From assembly GCF_030704535.1 (NCBI RefSeq), contig NC_081808.1, positions 22,819,501 through 22,883,500 on the forward strand: a stretch of DNA of 64,000 nt. The letters run 5' to 3'. This document shows, in pieces, positions 32,553-43,699 of this stretch. Origin of the DNA: Vitis vinifera. Taxonomy: Eukaryota; Streptophyta; Magnoliopsida; Vitales; Vitaceae. The notes under the pieces are model-generated. The model did not search any database. It was not told where the DNA came from and saw only the letters and a list, made by a program, of their open reading frames with translations. The position numbers and the translations under genes were made by a program. How positions within the stretch are numbered: position 1 is the stretch's first letter; the number at the start of each line of letters is the position of its first letter.

Positions 32553-34266
32553 ATGTACGGATCGAGAGGGTAAGTTCAAGAAAGTTTCTTTTTATTTAAA
32601 TCCTAATTCCCTGTTTTGATGTGCTGCAATCTTGTTATGTATGCAAGAAAATCTTTAGGGTTTTTGTATATTCTTGTTAGTCTTAATGAAAATATGGAAG
32701 AAAACTCCAACATGTTCATGCATAAAGAATTAAGGAAAGAATTTTGAAATTTCTGATGTCTTTGTAACAATAGTAAACGTTTGGCATGTTCAATGATAAC
32801 TCAAGTTCTGCATCATAGGAGATTGGAAACTGTTTAAATTGGTTTTGTTTTCTGGAAGTATTGCCTTTAATCAGTAAAGTATATATTTTCAAGGCAAACC
32901 CTAAAATGGCCGAACCCAAGTAGCCCGTATGCAGCGTGGAAAATCTCTTGTTGAACTTCATTCTTAATCTATAATGGCTTATATGCTTATTCTATCAAGT
33001 TATTTATACTTATCAATTCTTTTTATTCCTGTAAATTGGTGTTCTTGGGGTTGCAAGTTATAATTGGTGATGTTGGGAAACATGGCAGTTGTTACACCCT
33101 TGACGCACTTGGAAAAATGTCATTCTTTTGTTTCACTAATGTTATTTTGTGACTACATCTTGGAAATTCTTTGGGCCAGAAAAAACTTTTTTTTTCCCCC
33201 TGATTATGGGAGGACACCCAATTGGTTGTTCCTTCCTGATAGCATTAGTGAGTCGAGGTTTTGGCATTCCTGGCCAGGGTGATCATTTGCTGTGTTTCTT
33301 CACTTCTTTCCACTGCTTCTGGGGTTCACTTGGTGTTTAGGAGGGTTGATAAAATCTCAAAAATGTTTTGAGGAAAAAAAAGTATAGGAATAAAGACATT
33401 AGGTGTCAGGAAAACGTGGGTTGGGTTTGGTTTTATTAACAGGTTGAGTGGGGGATTTTTTTTCTGTTTTGGGTATGGATAATTGAAGGGCAATGTTGGG
33501 AAGCGGGGGGGTTTCGGACGGGTACGAGATCGGCTCAAAGAGACAAAGAATGATGGAATCAAATCCCTACTTCGCAGTGAGCAGCAGTGCAAGTGGTTTC
33601 CAACCTTATGGCTATGGAAGCGGCTTTCAGCCTCCCACCTTTCCAGTGGTTCGTCTCAGGGGCCTTCCTTTCAACTGCACCGATATTGACATTTTCAAGT
33701 TCTTTGCTGGGCTAGACATAGTGGATGTGTTGCTGGTGAACAAGAGTGGGCGCTTCTCAGGAGAGGCTTATGTTGTCTTTGCGGGATCCATGCAGGCTGA
33801 CTTTGCTTTGCAGAGGGATAGACAGAACATGGGACGCAGATATGTTGAAGTTTTTAGGTGCAAGAAGCAGGATTATTACCATGCTGTGGCTTCAGAGGTG
33901 AATTATGAAGGAATATATGACAATGACTTCCATGGAAGTCCTCCTCCATCTAGGTCAAAGAGGTTCTCAGATAAGGACCAAATGGAGCACACTGAAATAT
34001 TGAAGTTACGTGGTCTCCCCTTCTCTGTGAAGAAATCTCAAATTCTTGAATTTTTTGGAGACTTTGAGCTTGGAGATGATAAGGTACACATTGCATGTCG
34101 CCCAGATGGTAAGGCTACCGGAGAGGCTTATGTGGAGTTTGCTTCAGCAGAAGAGGCTAAGAAAGCTATGGGCAAGGACAAGATGACAATTGGATCACGG
34201 TATGTCGAGCTCTTCCCATCAACACCAGATGAGGCAAGACGAGCTGAGTCAAGATCAAGGCAATGA
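32553..34266 (+). CDS. hnRNP F/H-like RNA-binding protein with two qRRM domains
   Basis: A two-exon gene for 264 aa. Exon 1 is 32553-32569 (MYGSR plus two bases, donor GTAAGT); exon 2 is 33489-34266 and resumes as G-AMLGSGGVSDGYEIGSKRQR. Two quasi-RNA-recognition motifs follow. The first starts VVRLRGLPFNCTDIDIFKFF and ends RRYVEVFRCKKQ; the second starts LKLRGLPFSVKKSQILEFF and ends SRYVELFPST. The RLRGLPF and RYVE(V/L)F signatures are those of hnRNP F/H and GRSF1 proteins, which bind G-rich RNA and act in splicing or RNA processing. The 5' leader contains AACCCTAGCTAGGGCTTT, a telo-box-like motif common in plant genes for the RNA and translation machinery. Intron 1 (32570-33488) separates a five-codon exon from the rest, and this start is the only one that joins in phase. 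Confidence 0.93.
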
Positions 34267-35639
34267 TTGTGTGCTATGGCCTGGGATTTTAATGCTTACT
34301 ATCAGTTAATATTTGATCTGCAACCAGCTACACCATGTTTGTTTCCATCTATAGACGGATCCTTTGTTATGGTACTTAATATTCTCTGTTTTTTAGCATA
34401 TATGCATATAATTTGGATTAAGACATTTTTGACGTTTGAATTCCTAAATTTAAATTGAAGTTTTGGGGACAATGAAAACTTGTTTATTGGATTTCTTGCC
34501 TTAATTGGTTGTTTTACCGTTTAAGGCCAACAACTTTCTGATTGGTTTTAATTTAGAAATATTGGAACCAAATGTACTAGGGGAAGCCAATGTATAAAAC
34601 AGGGTTTTAAGTATTGGGAAGGGAAGAGATAATTGGTTAATAAAAAAGAACAGGGTTTTGGGCAGGAAAACAGTAGCATTGAATTCCAACAAAGTTGGAG
34701 GAAATTATTCAGAGAGTGAAACGCATTCAGAAGTAGTTGGATGCTTAATGAAAAATGTTGGTTATAATGTACCATGCTAGGTTGTTTGGAAAAAAATTTC
34801 TGGATATGCTTGATGAGTTGTGTGTAATGTGAATGGCCAGGAGATGGTAGTCTGACCTTGGTAAAATTTTATTGTTCTATTTTTGTTTTGAGGAAAGTAA
34901 TATGCATGAAAATTAGAGTCTATCATGCCATATTTTTGTTTTTGCACACTTAATCTATTTCAATATAAATTAGCTGAGTAAAGCTTGTAAGATCAGGCTT
35001 TTAGTAATAGGAAGTAGGCAATAAAATTAGTATTCAAGGTGGTACTCTGTGCAATGTGCCTTTTTCTGTTCTGGGATTTCCTTTGTTTCTTGTGCTCCAT
35101 TGTTGATCCGAGAAAATGGCAACTCTAGTTCATCTTTTGCTTACCTATCTAAAAAGAAAGAAAAAGAAGGCAACTCTAGCACCTCTGGCCTTACAGTATT
35201 TATTGTTATCCCAGATGTTAAGGAGCAACTAGCAAGGTCTCAGAGTAAATGTCAAGTTCATTAGATTTATTTAGAAAATTTTGCAATTTATCCTTATTCT
35301 TTATATATAAAAGAAGAATTACCAACAATTAGTGACATATTCTTTAATACATATCTTAAAAGGGTTGTGCAAACTGTAAAGTGATGAAAGATTCTTGTAT
35401 GAGTCATCGAACCTTCAAAACTTGTAAACTCTGTCAAAGTTCTTCAATGGCTAAGTTGGAGGGATGAGATTAGAGATGGGGTCACTCGTCCTGTGTCTTT
35501 TGATTGACATGTGATCAAATGCTTTTAGGGGAATGTTGGTGATTCTACTTCTCCACATGTGCTTAGGTTCATTCATTGCCCCAACTCTTCTTGTCATTGT
35601 GTTGATAATGGTAATCTTAGCTTTTCCTTGGTTAACTTA
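34267..35639. other. 3' flank of the RNA-binding protein gene
   Basis: Contains the 3' UTR of the upstream gene at its start. The rest is moderately AT-rich with no recognisable gene. Sequence from about 35460 may already belong to the L1 fragment that follows, but I can only recognise L1 protein from about 35640. Confidence 0.5.
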
Positions 35640-36229
35640 GTAGTGTGCCAACCATTTTCAATCTTAACCCTGGATCTTATTCAGAAAAGAGGATGGGTCT
35701 TGGCAAATAGATTTTTATGTGTCTTGAGAAAGAGGAGACCATAGACCATCTTCTTCTACATTGTACAAAAATAAGAGTCTTATGGGATTTGCTCTTTAAT
35801 TTGTTTGGGGTGTCATGGGTGCTGCCTTCATCAATTAGAGAGTTTCTCCTTAGTTGGCATGGTTCTTTTGTGGGCAAAAAGTGCAAGAAGGTGTGAAGAG
35901 CAACCCCTCTTTACATTTTTTGGACAGTTTGGAAGGCGAGAAATAGATTGGCCTTCAAGGATGATGTGTTGTTAATCCAGAGACTCAAATACTCTTTTGT
36001 TCTTTCTCTTTGGTCAGAGGCCAAGTTGTTTATAGTTGATTGCCCTCTAACTATAGTTAGTTTTATTGATTAGTTGGGTTCTAATTAAGGTTGTTTGTTG
36101 GGCCAACCGAGTGTTTTTCTTCTTTTTTGGCCGTTTTGGCGGTGGGTGTATAGGTTTTGTATACTTTGAGTCGCTTTTTTTACGCCTCTTTTTATATTAG
36201 ATCTTTTCTTACCTATCAAAAAAAAAAAA
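35640..36229 (+). mobile_element. 5'-truncated L1 LINE, end of ORF2
   Basis: Encodes the zinc-binding (zf-RVT) end of L1 ORF2, broken by frameshifts and stops: LTLDLIQKRGWVLANR at about 35670-35715, then TIDHLLLHCTKIRVLWDLLF, then a stop where the family has tryptophan, then ATPLYIFWTVWKARNRLAFK and LFIVDCPLTIVSF. A 3' UTR and a poly-A tail at 36217-36229 follow. The 5' truncation is the usual result of incomplete target-primed reverse transcription. Confidence 0.85.
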
Positions 36230-36369
36230 ATAATCATGGTCCACATAAATCAATCACGGTAAATCCATATGTAAAAAGATAAAAGTATTTGGTAAGGTTT
36301 TTACTGTGTGATTAGGTGTGCAACCAATATACAAATGACGTCCATAATTGGAAAATAAAGGAAACAACA

Positions 36370-36391
36370 ACAATAATAATAATAATAATAA
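36370..36391. repeat. (AAT)n microsatellite
   Basis: Run of AAT/ATA trinucleotides. Confidence 0.8.
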
Positions 36392-36539
36392 ATCATTTCT
36401 CAACAATCTCTCTTCTAGCATTCTCAAATTCTCTGCGAGAAAAATAAGAATGTACAGTTAATCATCTATCTGTGTTTACACCATTGCATTTTTGAAACAC
36501 TATGTGCTGCATTTTTGAAACACTGTGTTGCTTTTTTGA

Positions 36540-37765
36540 ACACCAAATATTCAAATTATCCCCAGGGTAAATGCAGATACCTATAGTTGATTTTCTATCA
36601 TCAACATCCAAAGCTCAATTGGCATCAAAGTAGCCAACTAAATTTAGGTCTTTAGGTTTCCTCGCGAGTAATCCATATGTAATGTTAATTTAAGATAACT
36701 TAGGATTCTCGTAACAGCTTTCTGATGTGTATCAAGAGGATTATACATGAGTTGACGACTCACCGTATTCACACTAAATGCTATATCAAGTCTTGTGATT
36801 GTTGCATATTGCATAGCACCAAAAATGTTCCTGTACTGATGAGACTTTTCCATTGGATCTGCGTTGGATGCTGAAAGTGTTGAGCTGCTAAGCATTGGAG
36901 TTTTGGCATTAATCATTTTGGACTGTTCCAATAGGTTAGAGATATACTTTGATTGTGATAAAAACAAACCTGTGTGATTTGGTGTCCCTTCAATGCTAAG
37001 GAAGAAATCATTTAGTGTGATTGTTCCAATAGGTGTCACTTCAAGGACTATATCAAGTCTTGTGATTGTTGCATATTGCATAGCACCAAAAATGTTCCTG
37101 TACCGATGAGACTTTTCCATTGGATTTGCGTTGGATGCTGAAAGTGTTGAGCTGCTAAGCATTGGAGTTATAGATCCGTTGGCATTAATCATTTTGGACT
37201 GTTCCAATAGGTTTGAGATATACTTTGATTGTGATAAAAACAAACCTCCTGTGTGATTAGGTGTCACTTCAATGCTAAGGAAGAAATCAAGCCGATCAGG
37301 ATCAATGAACCAATCCACCTCGTATCCATTGCTACCCATAACTATTAGGTGTCACTTCACTTGGACTAGGATGAATAAACAATTGTTAGCGATAATCTTC
37401 ATGAACAAAGACTAATCAACTTGAGAAGATTGAAAACCAAGGTGCAACAATGAAGTCTTCTTAAGTTCGTCAAAACAGGTTCTTAGGGGCCTATTTCTAT
37501 CCATATATAACCAATGAAGTTTATTAACTAATTTCTCAGTATTGGTGGTCTCAAACCCTTATAGTTGACTTATATAAACATCTTCTCCCAAAACCCCATT
37601 CAAGAATGCTTTGTTTACATCATCAAGTTGTCTAATGCAAATGTAAGTGCAACTCCGTCTTTTGTGGGTTTCACAAGTGGATTGAAAGTTTCAAAAACAT
37701 TGAAGTCTGCCACTTGGTATCCTTTTGCTACTAATTTAGCTTTGTAGCGTAAAATTGGTCCATTC
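36540..37765 (-). pseudogene. Ty1/copia pol remnant (reverse transcriptase and RNase H) with internal duplication
   Basis: On the minus strand, about 37765-37560 gives a decayed start of copia reverse transcriptase (LVAKGYQVADFNVFETFNPL). An open frame from 37339 to 36644 then covers the RT C-terminal part (FFLSIEVTPNHTG, LFLSQSKYISNLLEQSKMIN, YRNIFGAMQYATITRLDI) up to the RNase H linker (VSRQLMYNPLDTHQKAV). RNase H follows near 36650-36560 (LVGYFDANWALDVDDRKST). The segment 37290-37048 is repeated at 37010-36781, so the RT block appears twice in one frame. No LTRs were seen. Confidence 0.85.
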
Positions 37766-38417
37766 TAGTTTTTTTTTTTTTTTTAATATTAGATATCTTC
37801 TTTTATCAGCTAGTAATGACACCAAAGTCCAGGTTTTATTTCTTAGTTACAAGAGTTGTGATCTGATGTTGAATTTTGGCATTGAATAGGCATTGGAATA
37901 TGATTTTCTAAATTGATTGGGAGAAGGCAAATTAGCATGGAGATTTTTGTAAATTCTATTCAACAAAAGGAAATAGATCCAGGTATATCTTGATTTATCC
38001 GTTAAAAGTTGATTTTCAAATACAACTTTCAAATATGGTCGTCACTGCTTATGCTTTTTCCTCAAATATAGAGGACAGATTTCTATTTAATTAAATTTCT
38101 TATTCATCTTTTATGTAGAAGTTAAAAACCTATCCAAAACAAGGCCTAAGTTATGGAGCATGCTTATAAATGACATCCAAAAATATTTTCCTGGGAAAGT
38201 AAAATTAATTTTTCTTTTTATAGTTCCAGAATTTGAGCCTTACTCATATCAAAACCTAAAGAAGATGTTTGTAATACCTTCTTTGGCTTGTACAACAATG
38301 CCATGTTACTTTCATACATGAAGTATAAAGCAATGAGACATGACACTCGTTGATTGGTGGTACATTTTTTATGCCTAAGTAACTATTTTTTAGTACTATA
38401 GTTATAGTATATGATGT

Positions 38418-38845
38418 TTTTTTTTATAAGTAAGCAAAGGTATTGTATTAATGAGAGGCACTAAAACAGTGGTCCAAGATGTACAGATGAAAGCAATAAC
38501 CTACGGAATCAATGAAATCTATTAACTTCATTGGACCAGTTTTTATAAACAGTTTGGTCTCAGACCAAAGTGAAAAAAACAAAAAAGGCTTTCAGCCTTT
38601 GCCGAGGCAGCATCCCATCATCAGAAGTAATGTTGTTTCTAGTCTTCGAAATTGACCAAAACAAGCATAGGGGGGCGCTTTCCACACTGTTCTGTGCATT
38701 TTGCTTACCCAAGCATCATCCCATCCCAAAAGGGTCTCCCTAACCGAGGAAACACCTAACACACACCAAACAGGGTAAAAAATAGTTTCCACACCTCCTT
38801 CGTCTTTTTGCAATGGAGAAGAAGATGGTCAATAGAGTCCTTATA
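38418..38845 (-). mobile_element. L1 LINE 3' fragment
   Basis: Minus-strand relic. At about 38840-38770 it reads SIDHLLLHCKKTKEVWKLFF, the zf-RVT end of L1 ORF2, followed by sequence with many stops and an L1-like 3' UTR ending in a T run on the plus strand at about 38418. It is separate from the plus-strand fragment at 35640-36229. Confidence 0.75.
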
Positions 38846-39642
38846 TAGTTATAATAGATGATTAAAAGGGTCTTATTTGAAACATATCTTAGGTCAATAC
38901 AAGTTTAAAAAATATTATGTGAAATTATAGGGTATGGATCGGTATCTATTGAAAATGAAATATGGGTTATTTGAAAGTGTATGATGAAATCTACATTGTT
39001 AGATGATGAGACCAAAATATAAACAAATGAGATTTAAAAAAAAAAAAGGATCAAGGTATGAATTAAGAAGATTGGATTTGGTACAAAATAACTAGACTTT
39101 AAATGTTACTCCTACTGTGAATACATCTGATTGTTCCTATTTTTGATATCTACCGAAATGAGATTGTAATGGGACCCCAGCCATTCTCAGAATGATAATC
39201 ATGGTCAGCAAAACAATCATAAGATCAGAATGATGATCAGTGTCAGCAAAATTTTGTTTCAGAGTGCCGTGTGCTATCTGTTCATTCCAATTTACAGGAA
39301 CCCAATGCTGGCAGGTGGGATTTGAGTGGCTGCCAAGATGAAAGCAGTAGGTTTTCCAACCATTCTATGGCACCCTGGCACCGAATAAACCACCCACATA
39401 ACAATGATGCCCGGAGAATTATAATATCTTATATTAATATAATAGATGATAAAAGGTTCCATGGAATCACGTATCATCTCCCTATAAACAGGTCCCAAGT
39501 TTTATTTGCTCATATTTAGGCACGCATGCTTTGTTTTGATAGAAACAACTCACTGAACCTGGTTGTTAGCTCCTGCATGCATAAGGTTAAAAAAAAAAAG
39601 GATATAGTTTTGGTGGTCTTCAAGGGAAATATTTTAAATAAA
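38846..39642. other. Intergenic DNA without a recognised feature
   Basis: AT-rich sequence with one GC-richer island near 39285-39400. Its open frames do not resemble any family that I know. Confidence 0.5.
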
Positions 39643-39650
39643 ACAACCAC

Positions 39651-40897
39651 TCTAATGCCCAAAACCCGATTTAGGGGCAAAATCATAATTTAAAAATTAT
39701 AAATTAATTAAAGTAATTTAATAAGGGTATATTAATATGAGAAATTAATTAGATTCTCTAATACTAAATAAGATATTTTTAAGATTGTCAAATTTATATA
39801 TTTAGATAAATAATCAATAATCAATATTGTATATGATATTATGTTAAGTGATGAGTAAATTCGTCAAGGTAAATACTTCAAGTTTTTTAGTGTTTCTTCG
39901 AAGTAAAAGGGAAATTAATGCAGATTTTTATAAAATAAAATAATTTTCTTTTTATATTGTATTTTGAAATGTGTAAAAATATTATTTTATTTTTTCGTAT
40001 GGATCAAATATGTGTTTTGTATGAAATTTTTTTTTTTTTTGAGAATTTTCTTTGTTTATTTATGAAAAGTGAAAATTTTTGGAGATATGATATTTTATTT
40101 TGTAAGTTTGGATTAATAAAATAAAGTGTTTGACTCTGGTTTCTATTGCTCTAGTCAATGGGTTATAATTATTGACATATTCGGTCATAATAAATGAGTT
40201 ATAATTGTTGACATTTGGTTTTATTCACCTTAACTAGAACAAATTTGAAACTAGTCACTCATTGTGAAGTCTAACCTAATTGGGCACCATTTGTTATTTG
40301 ATAACCAGAGTAAAGATATTTTTAATGTATTTGATTTAGTTTTAATGAGAAATTGTTTTGAAATGGATATGAGAAAGTTTTATTAAAAAGTTTAATTGTA
40401 TTAACAGTTTGAATTCAAAAGTTTTTATGAAAATAATTATATATTATATTTCATGTTTGTAAGTATAATTAAAAATGTTTGATCCATGAAGTTACATTGA
40501 TGTTCCTTATTGAGTTTTAAGTTCATGCCACTTCGTTGATAATTTTTCAAGTACTCTCAGTTAGGGCGAGGAGTGATGACTAGATTGAGAAATTTTTCTT
40601 TGTTAAGATTTTGGTTCAAACTTTATTTTGGACATTATTTAGCTATTAAAATTTAATTCCCATTTAATTATTTGAATTTGAAGTTATTTTGATAATAGCA
40701 CTCTAATTGATGTGTTAGTTTTTTTTAAAGTTGATACTTGAAAATTTTAAATTTTGTCCTATTACTCTGAACATGAATTTGGTAATTGATAAATTTCTAG
40801 TTATAATACGAATATTTATATCGTTTCCACTTTGAGCCTTTGGGTTTAAGGTGTGAAATGACTGTCATGTTCTTGGAGTGGGTTTTGTGGTGTGACA
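39651..40897 (-). mobile_element. Solo LTR with 5-bp target site duplication
   Basis: Read on the minus strand, the element starts TGTCACACCACAAAACCC and ends GGGTTTTGGGCATTAGA, the inverted-end pattern common in plant LTRs. It is flanked by identical ACCAC (39646-39650 and 40898-40902). Length 1247 bp, with no internal coding sequence, so this is one LTR left after recombination between a pair. A diverged relative lies at 4863-6690 in the opposite orientation. It ends about 700 bp upstream of the RING-H2 start codon. Confidence 0.8.
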
Positions 40898-41593
40898 ACC
40901 ACCTTCCTTCCTTAAAAGAATAAACCGTTGGAAGCAATCCCATTGGGCAAAAATTTGCCATGGAGTATTAGCCAAAAGAATTTGGAAAAACAGGACATGA
41001 ACAGTGAAGCAATTGAAGAACTTGAGACAAATTGGGTTGAAACGAATTTGCAATGGACCAAAAATGAAAGATTTCATATAATAGAGTGAGGGGTAGCATT
41101 GGGGAAGGCATTTTTAGTACTTGTAATATCTTGACCCCACGTTTATGGGTGATTGGTTTCAGGATTGAAGCAGATCCTATGATCAACACATCGTGTAAAA
41201 GAATGAGTGATTTGCTACAATCCATGCTTCCGTGTCTTAATGAGTAGTATTGGATGTGGATAAATTAGGGTTATTAATAAATTAAACGTCACAGTTGGAT
41301 CAATGCTTTTTTAAATTATATCTGACACTGGCTAGTGGAACATTATGCATTGTTAATGAAAAGAGATTCTAGTTGAATAAGCAAACAGAGTCATTTTGTA
41401 TCTTTTCTCTGTCATTCCCCTGTACATTTTCTCTTCAAGATTCCCACAGCTGCCTACCACCCAAACAAATTTCCCCAGGCCCCAAGCTTCTGTAGTAAGC
41501 ACTACTCCTTTGATCTGCCCTGCTTCTTGCTCCATTTTCTTCCAAGTCATTCAGCCTCTTTCTGTCGTGGGGATTTTCTGTGTTGCCATTAAG

Positions 41594-42031
41594 ATGCCAA
41601 AGTCCATAAATGTTGTATTTCTGCTGAACCTGCTTGGCTATTTCAAGGTCATTGTCATGGTGGCACTCGCTCATCTGGGTCTGTTCCACCCACCAGAGCA
41701 AGCTTACTCCGAGGAACACCCCGCCAGTACTTATGTTGTTGTAATGGACGGGCAAACCCCATCACTAGTCCCGGTTCCAGTTGTGATGGCATGGATCAAG
41801 AAGAGGGTTCCAGTAGTAGAATATGGAAGTTTCCTGGAAAGACTCGGGATGCATGAAGACGAGGACGCTGTATGCAGTGTGTGTTTGGATTGCATCAAGA
41901 GAAGCCATCAGATCAGAGAGCTGTCCAACTGTTGTCATGTGTTTCATAAGGAGTGCCTGGATACTTGGGTGGACGAGGGTCAGGTGACTTGCCCTTTGTG
42001 CAGATCCATGCTGTTTCCAGGCTCCATCTAA
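41594..42031 (+). CDS. RING-H2 finger protein, BRH1/RHA-like E3 ubiquitin ligase
   Basis: An intronless gene for 145 aa starting MPKSINVVFLLNLLGYFK, a hydrophobic N-terminal segment of about 30 residues that may anchor it to a membrane. The C-terminal RING-H2 finger is complete: CSVCLDCIKRSHQIRELSNC, then CHVFHKECLDTW, then VTCPLCRSML. This gives the C3H2C3 zinc ligand order with the tryptophan that contacts E2 enzymes. Size and layout match the small plant BRH1 and RHA ligases. The open frame extends upstream of 41594 without another ATG, and that part is taken as 5' leader. A damaged copy of this gene and its leader lies 1.5 kb downstream. Confidence 0.9.
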   Translation: MPKSINVVFLLNLLGYFKVIVMVALAHLGLFHPPEQAYSEEHPASTYVVVMDGQTPSLVPVPVVMAWIKKRVPVVEYGSFLERLGMHEDEDAVCSVCLDCIKRSHQIRELSNCCHVFHKECLDTWVDEGQVTCPLCRSMLFPGSI

Positions 42032-43030
42032 GAAGGAGAAAGCAAATTGGAAGAGATCCATGGATAAGTGGCTTGTTACTTGGCTCAGGCTCTTTCCCTT
42101 CCAAATGGGACGAAAGCAATTTACCTAGACGATGACTCAGCTATTATATCAGGGGATTGGGATCTTGAGTGGAGAATGTCTCTCAGTTTTATTAGCTTCT
42201 CCACAGATCCGATACTCTGTCAATCATATTTTTCCCTTCTGTTTTTTCACCCTCTACCTTGAGTGACCTTGTCGCATGCGCAATGAATTCTAGTGGACAC
42301 TTCCATCATTAATTTTCATAGATCAATTATTGTTCTCCTCCTTTCTCTCAATGGTTTCTTAATTCAGAAGGAATTAATTCTAGTAAGCAGTCTCATCATT
42401 AGTTTTTGTCCCAAGCAGCATCATGGTACCTGACATTGATACTTCAATTTCACATATTAATGTGTGGATTGGCGAAGATACAAAACTTGACCCGCATGAC
42501 TAATGACATGGGTTTATCTCCAGATAGTCTTGGCGACAGTGTCGTGTGTCGTCTGAATTCCAAGACTCTGCCTTCTATTCTTCTTTCTACGGCATCATGG
42601 ATATTTCTCTAGAATGGTCACAAGCACAAATGTCTATTGAGGTGAAGACTGTTTGTAAGTAGGCAAAGAATTTTCAATCCAAAGCCCACTGCCCACTTTG
42701 CTTGAATTACAATGATAAGGCTGTCCCATTGCGCACTATACCATCAAAGTCACTTTTACAGGTCATTCTTGTAATCTCATATTCAAAATGGCTCCACTCG
42801 CCTAAAGCTTTGAACAGATGAATCAGTGGTGGCCTTTGGCGGTGGCTACAAAAGTTGTTCGGTGTGGGTGTTAGGTAAAAGACAATGCCTATGGGTAGAA
42901 TTAATTGAATATTCAACTTTATCCTAATACTAATAATCCAACAAATTTGAACTGCAGGTAAATAAAGAGTCCATAAAGTTAGGCCTATTCTTTGGAGCTA
43001 CCCTGGGCTGCTATTGGCTATTGCCAAAGG
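42032..43030. other. Spacer between the RING-H2 gene and its duplicate
   Basis: Holds the 3' flank of the first gene and no other recognised gene. The duplicated leader sequence resumes at about 43030 (GGCCCCAAGCTTCTGTA). Confidence 0.5.
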
Positions 43031-43136
43031 ACAATAGCAGGCCCCAAGCTTCTGTAATAAACACGACTCCTTAGGATCTCCCGCCAGCTCTTTCATTTTT
43101 CTTCCTCTCATGGGGTTTTTCTGTGTTGCTATTAAG

Positions 43137-43648
43137 ATGACAAAGTCCATAAATTACCTATTTCTGCTGAACCTGCTGACCAGATAATGGTGGGGTTGGC
43201 TGTGACATCCCACATCGGGTAGGAGAAAATTCATGATACTATATAAGTATGGACTTCTCTTAACCCTGAAAACGTGTTTTAAAATCGTGAGGACCCCTTT
43301 GGGTGCAAAGCGGACAATATGTACACGGGTTTCTAGGTCTGTCCAAGTCCAATCCACATGAGTAATCTCATTCCGAGGAACACCTCACTGGTAGTTGTGA
43401 TGGCACGGATCAAGAAGAGGGTTCCAGTAGTAGAATATGGAAGTTTGCTTGAAAGACTGGGGACAAAGGAAGAAGATGGGGACACTGCATGCTCTGTTTG
43501 CTTGGATCGCATCAAGAGAAGCCATGAAATCAGAGAACTGCCCAACTGTTGTCCTGTGTTTCACAAGGACTGCCTGGACGCATGGGTGGATGCGGGTCAG
43601 GTTACATGCCCTTTGTGTAGATCCATGCTGCTTCCAGGCTCCAGCTAA
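43137..43648 (+). pseudogene. Tandem duplicate of the RING-H2 gene, disrupted
   Basis: The copied leader (about 43030-43136) and first codons (MTKSINYLFLLNLLTR) match the gene at 41594, but the frame stops after 16 residues. A TRIM-like LTR (43201 to about 43356) replaces the next part. The rest remains open from ATG 43358 for 96 aa (MSNLIPRNTSLVVVMARIKK, then the RING). In the RING, CHVFHKEC of the parent has become CPVFHKDC, so the first histidine ligand is proline. The membrane-like N-terminus is gone and one zinc ligand is lost, so a working ligase is unlikely, although a short peptide could still be made. Confidence 0.85.
43201..43356 (+). mobile_element. Solo TRIM-like LTR inside the RING-H2 duplicate
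   Basis: Starts TGTGACATCCCACATCGGGT and keeps the family order seen in the array at 55203-56435: ACTATATAAGTATGGA, GTTTTAAAATCGTGAGGACC, CCTTTGGGTGCAAAGCGGAC, AATATGTACACGG. The right end is diverged and was placed where gene sequence (CTCATTCCGAGGAACACC) resumes. No target duplication was found; part of the gene was lost at the insertion. Confidence 0.75.
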
Positions 43649-43699
43649 GGCTGAGAAATTGAAGCAACACCCAACACATCTCATCTACAACATGACTCT

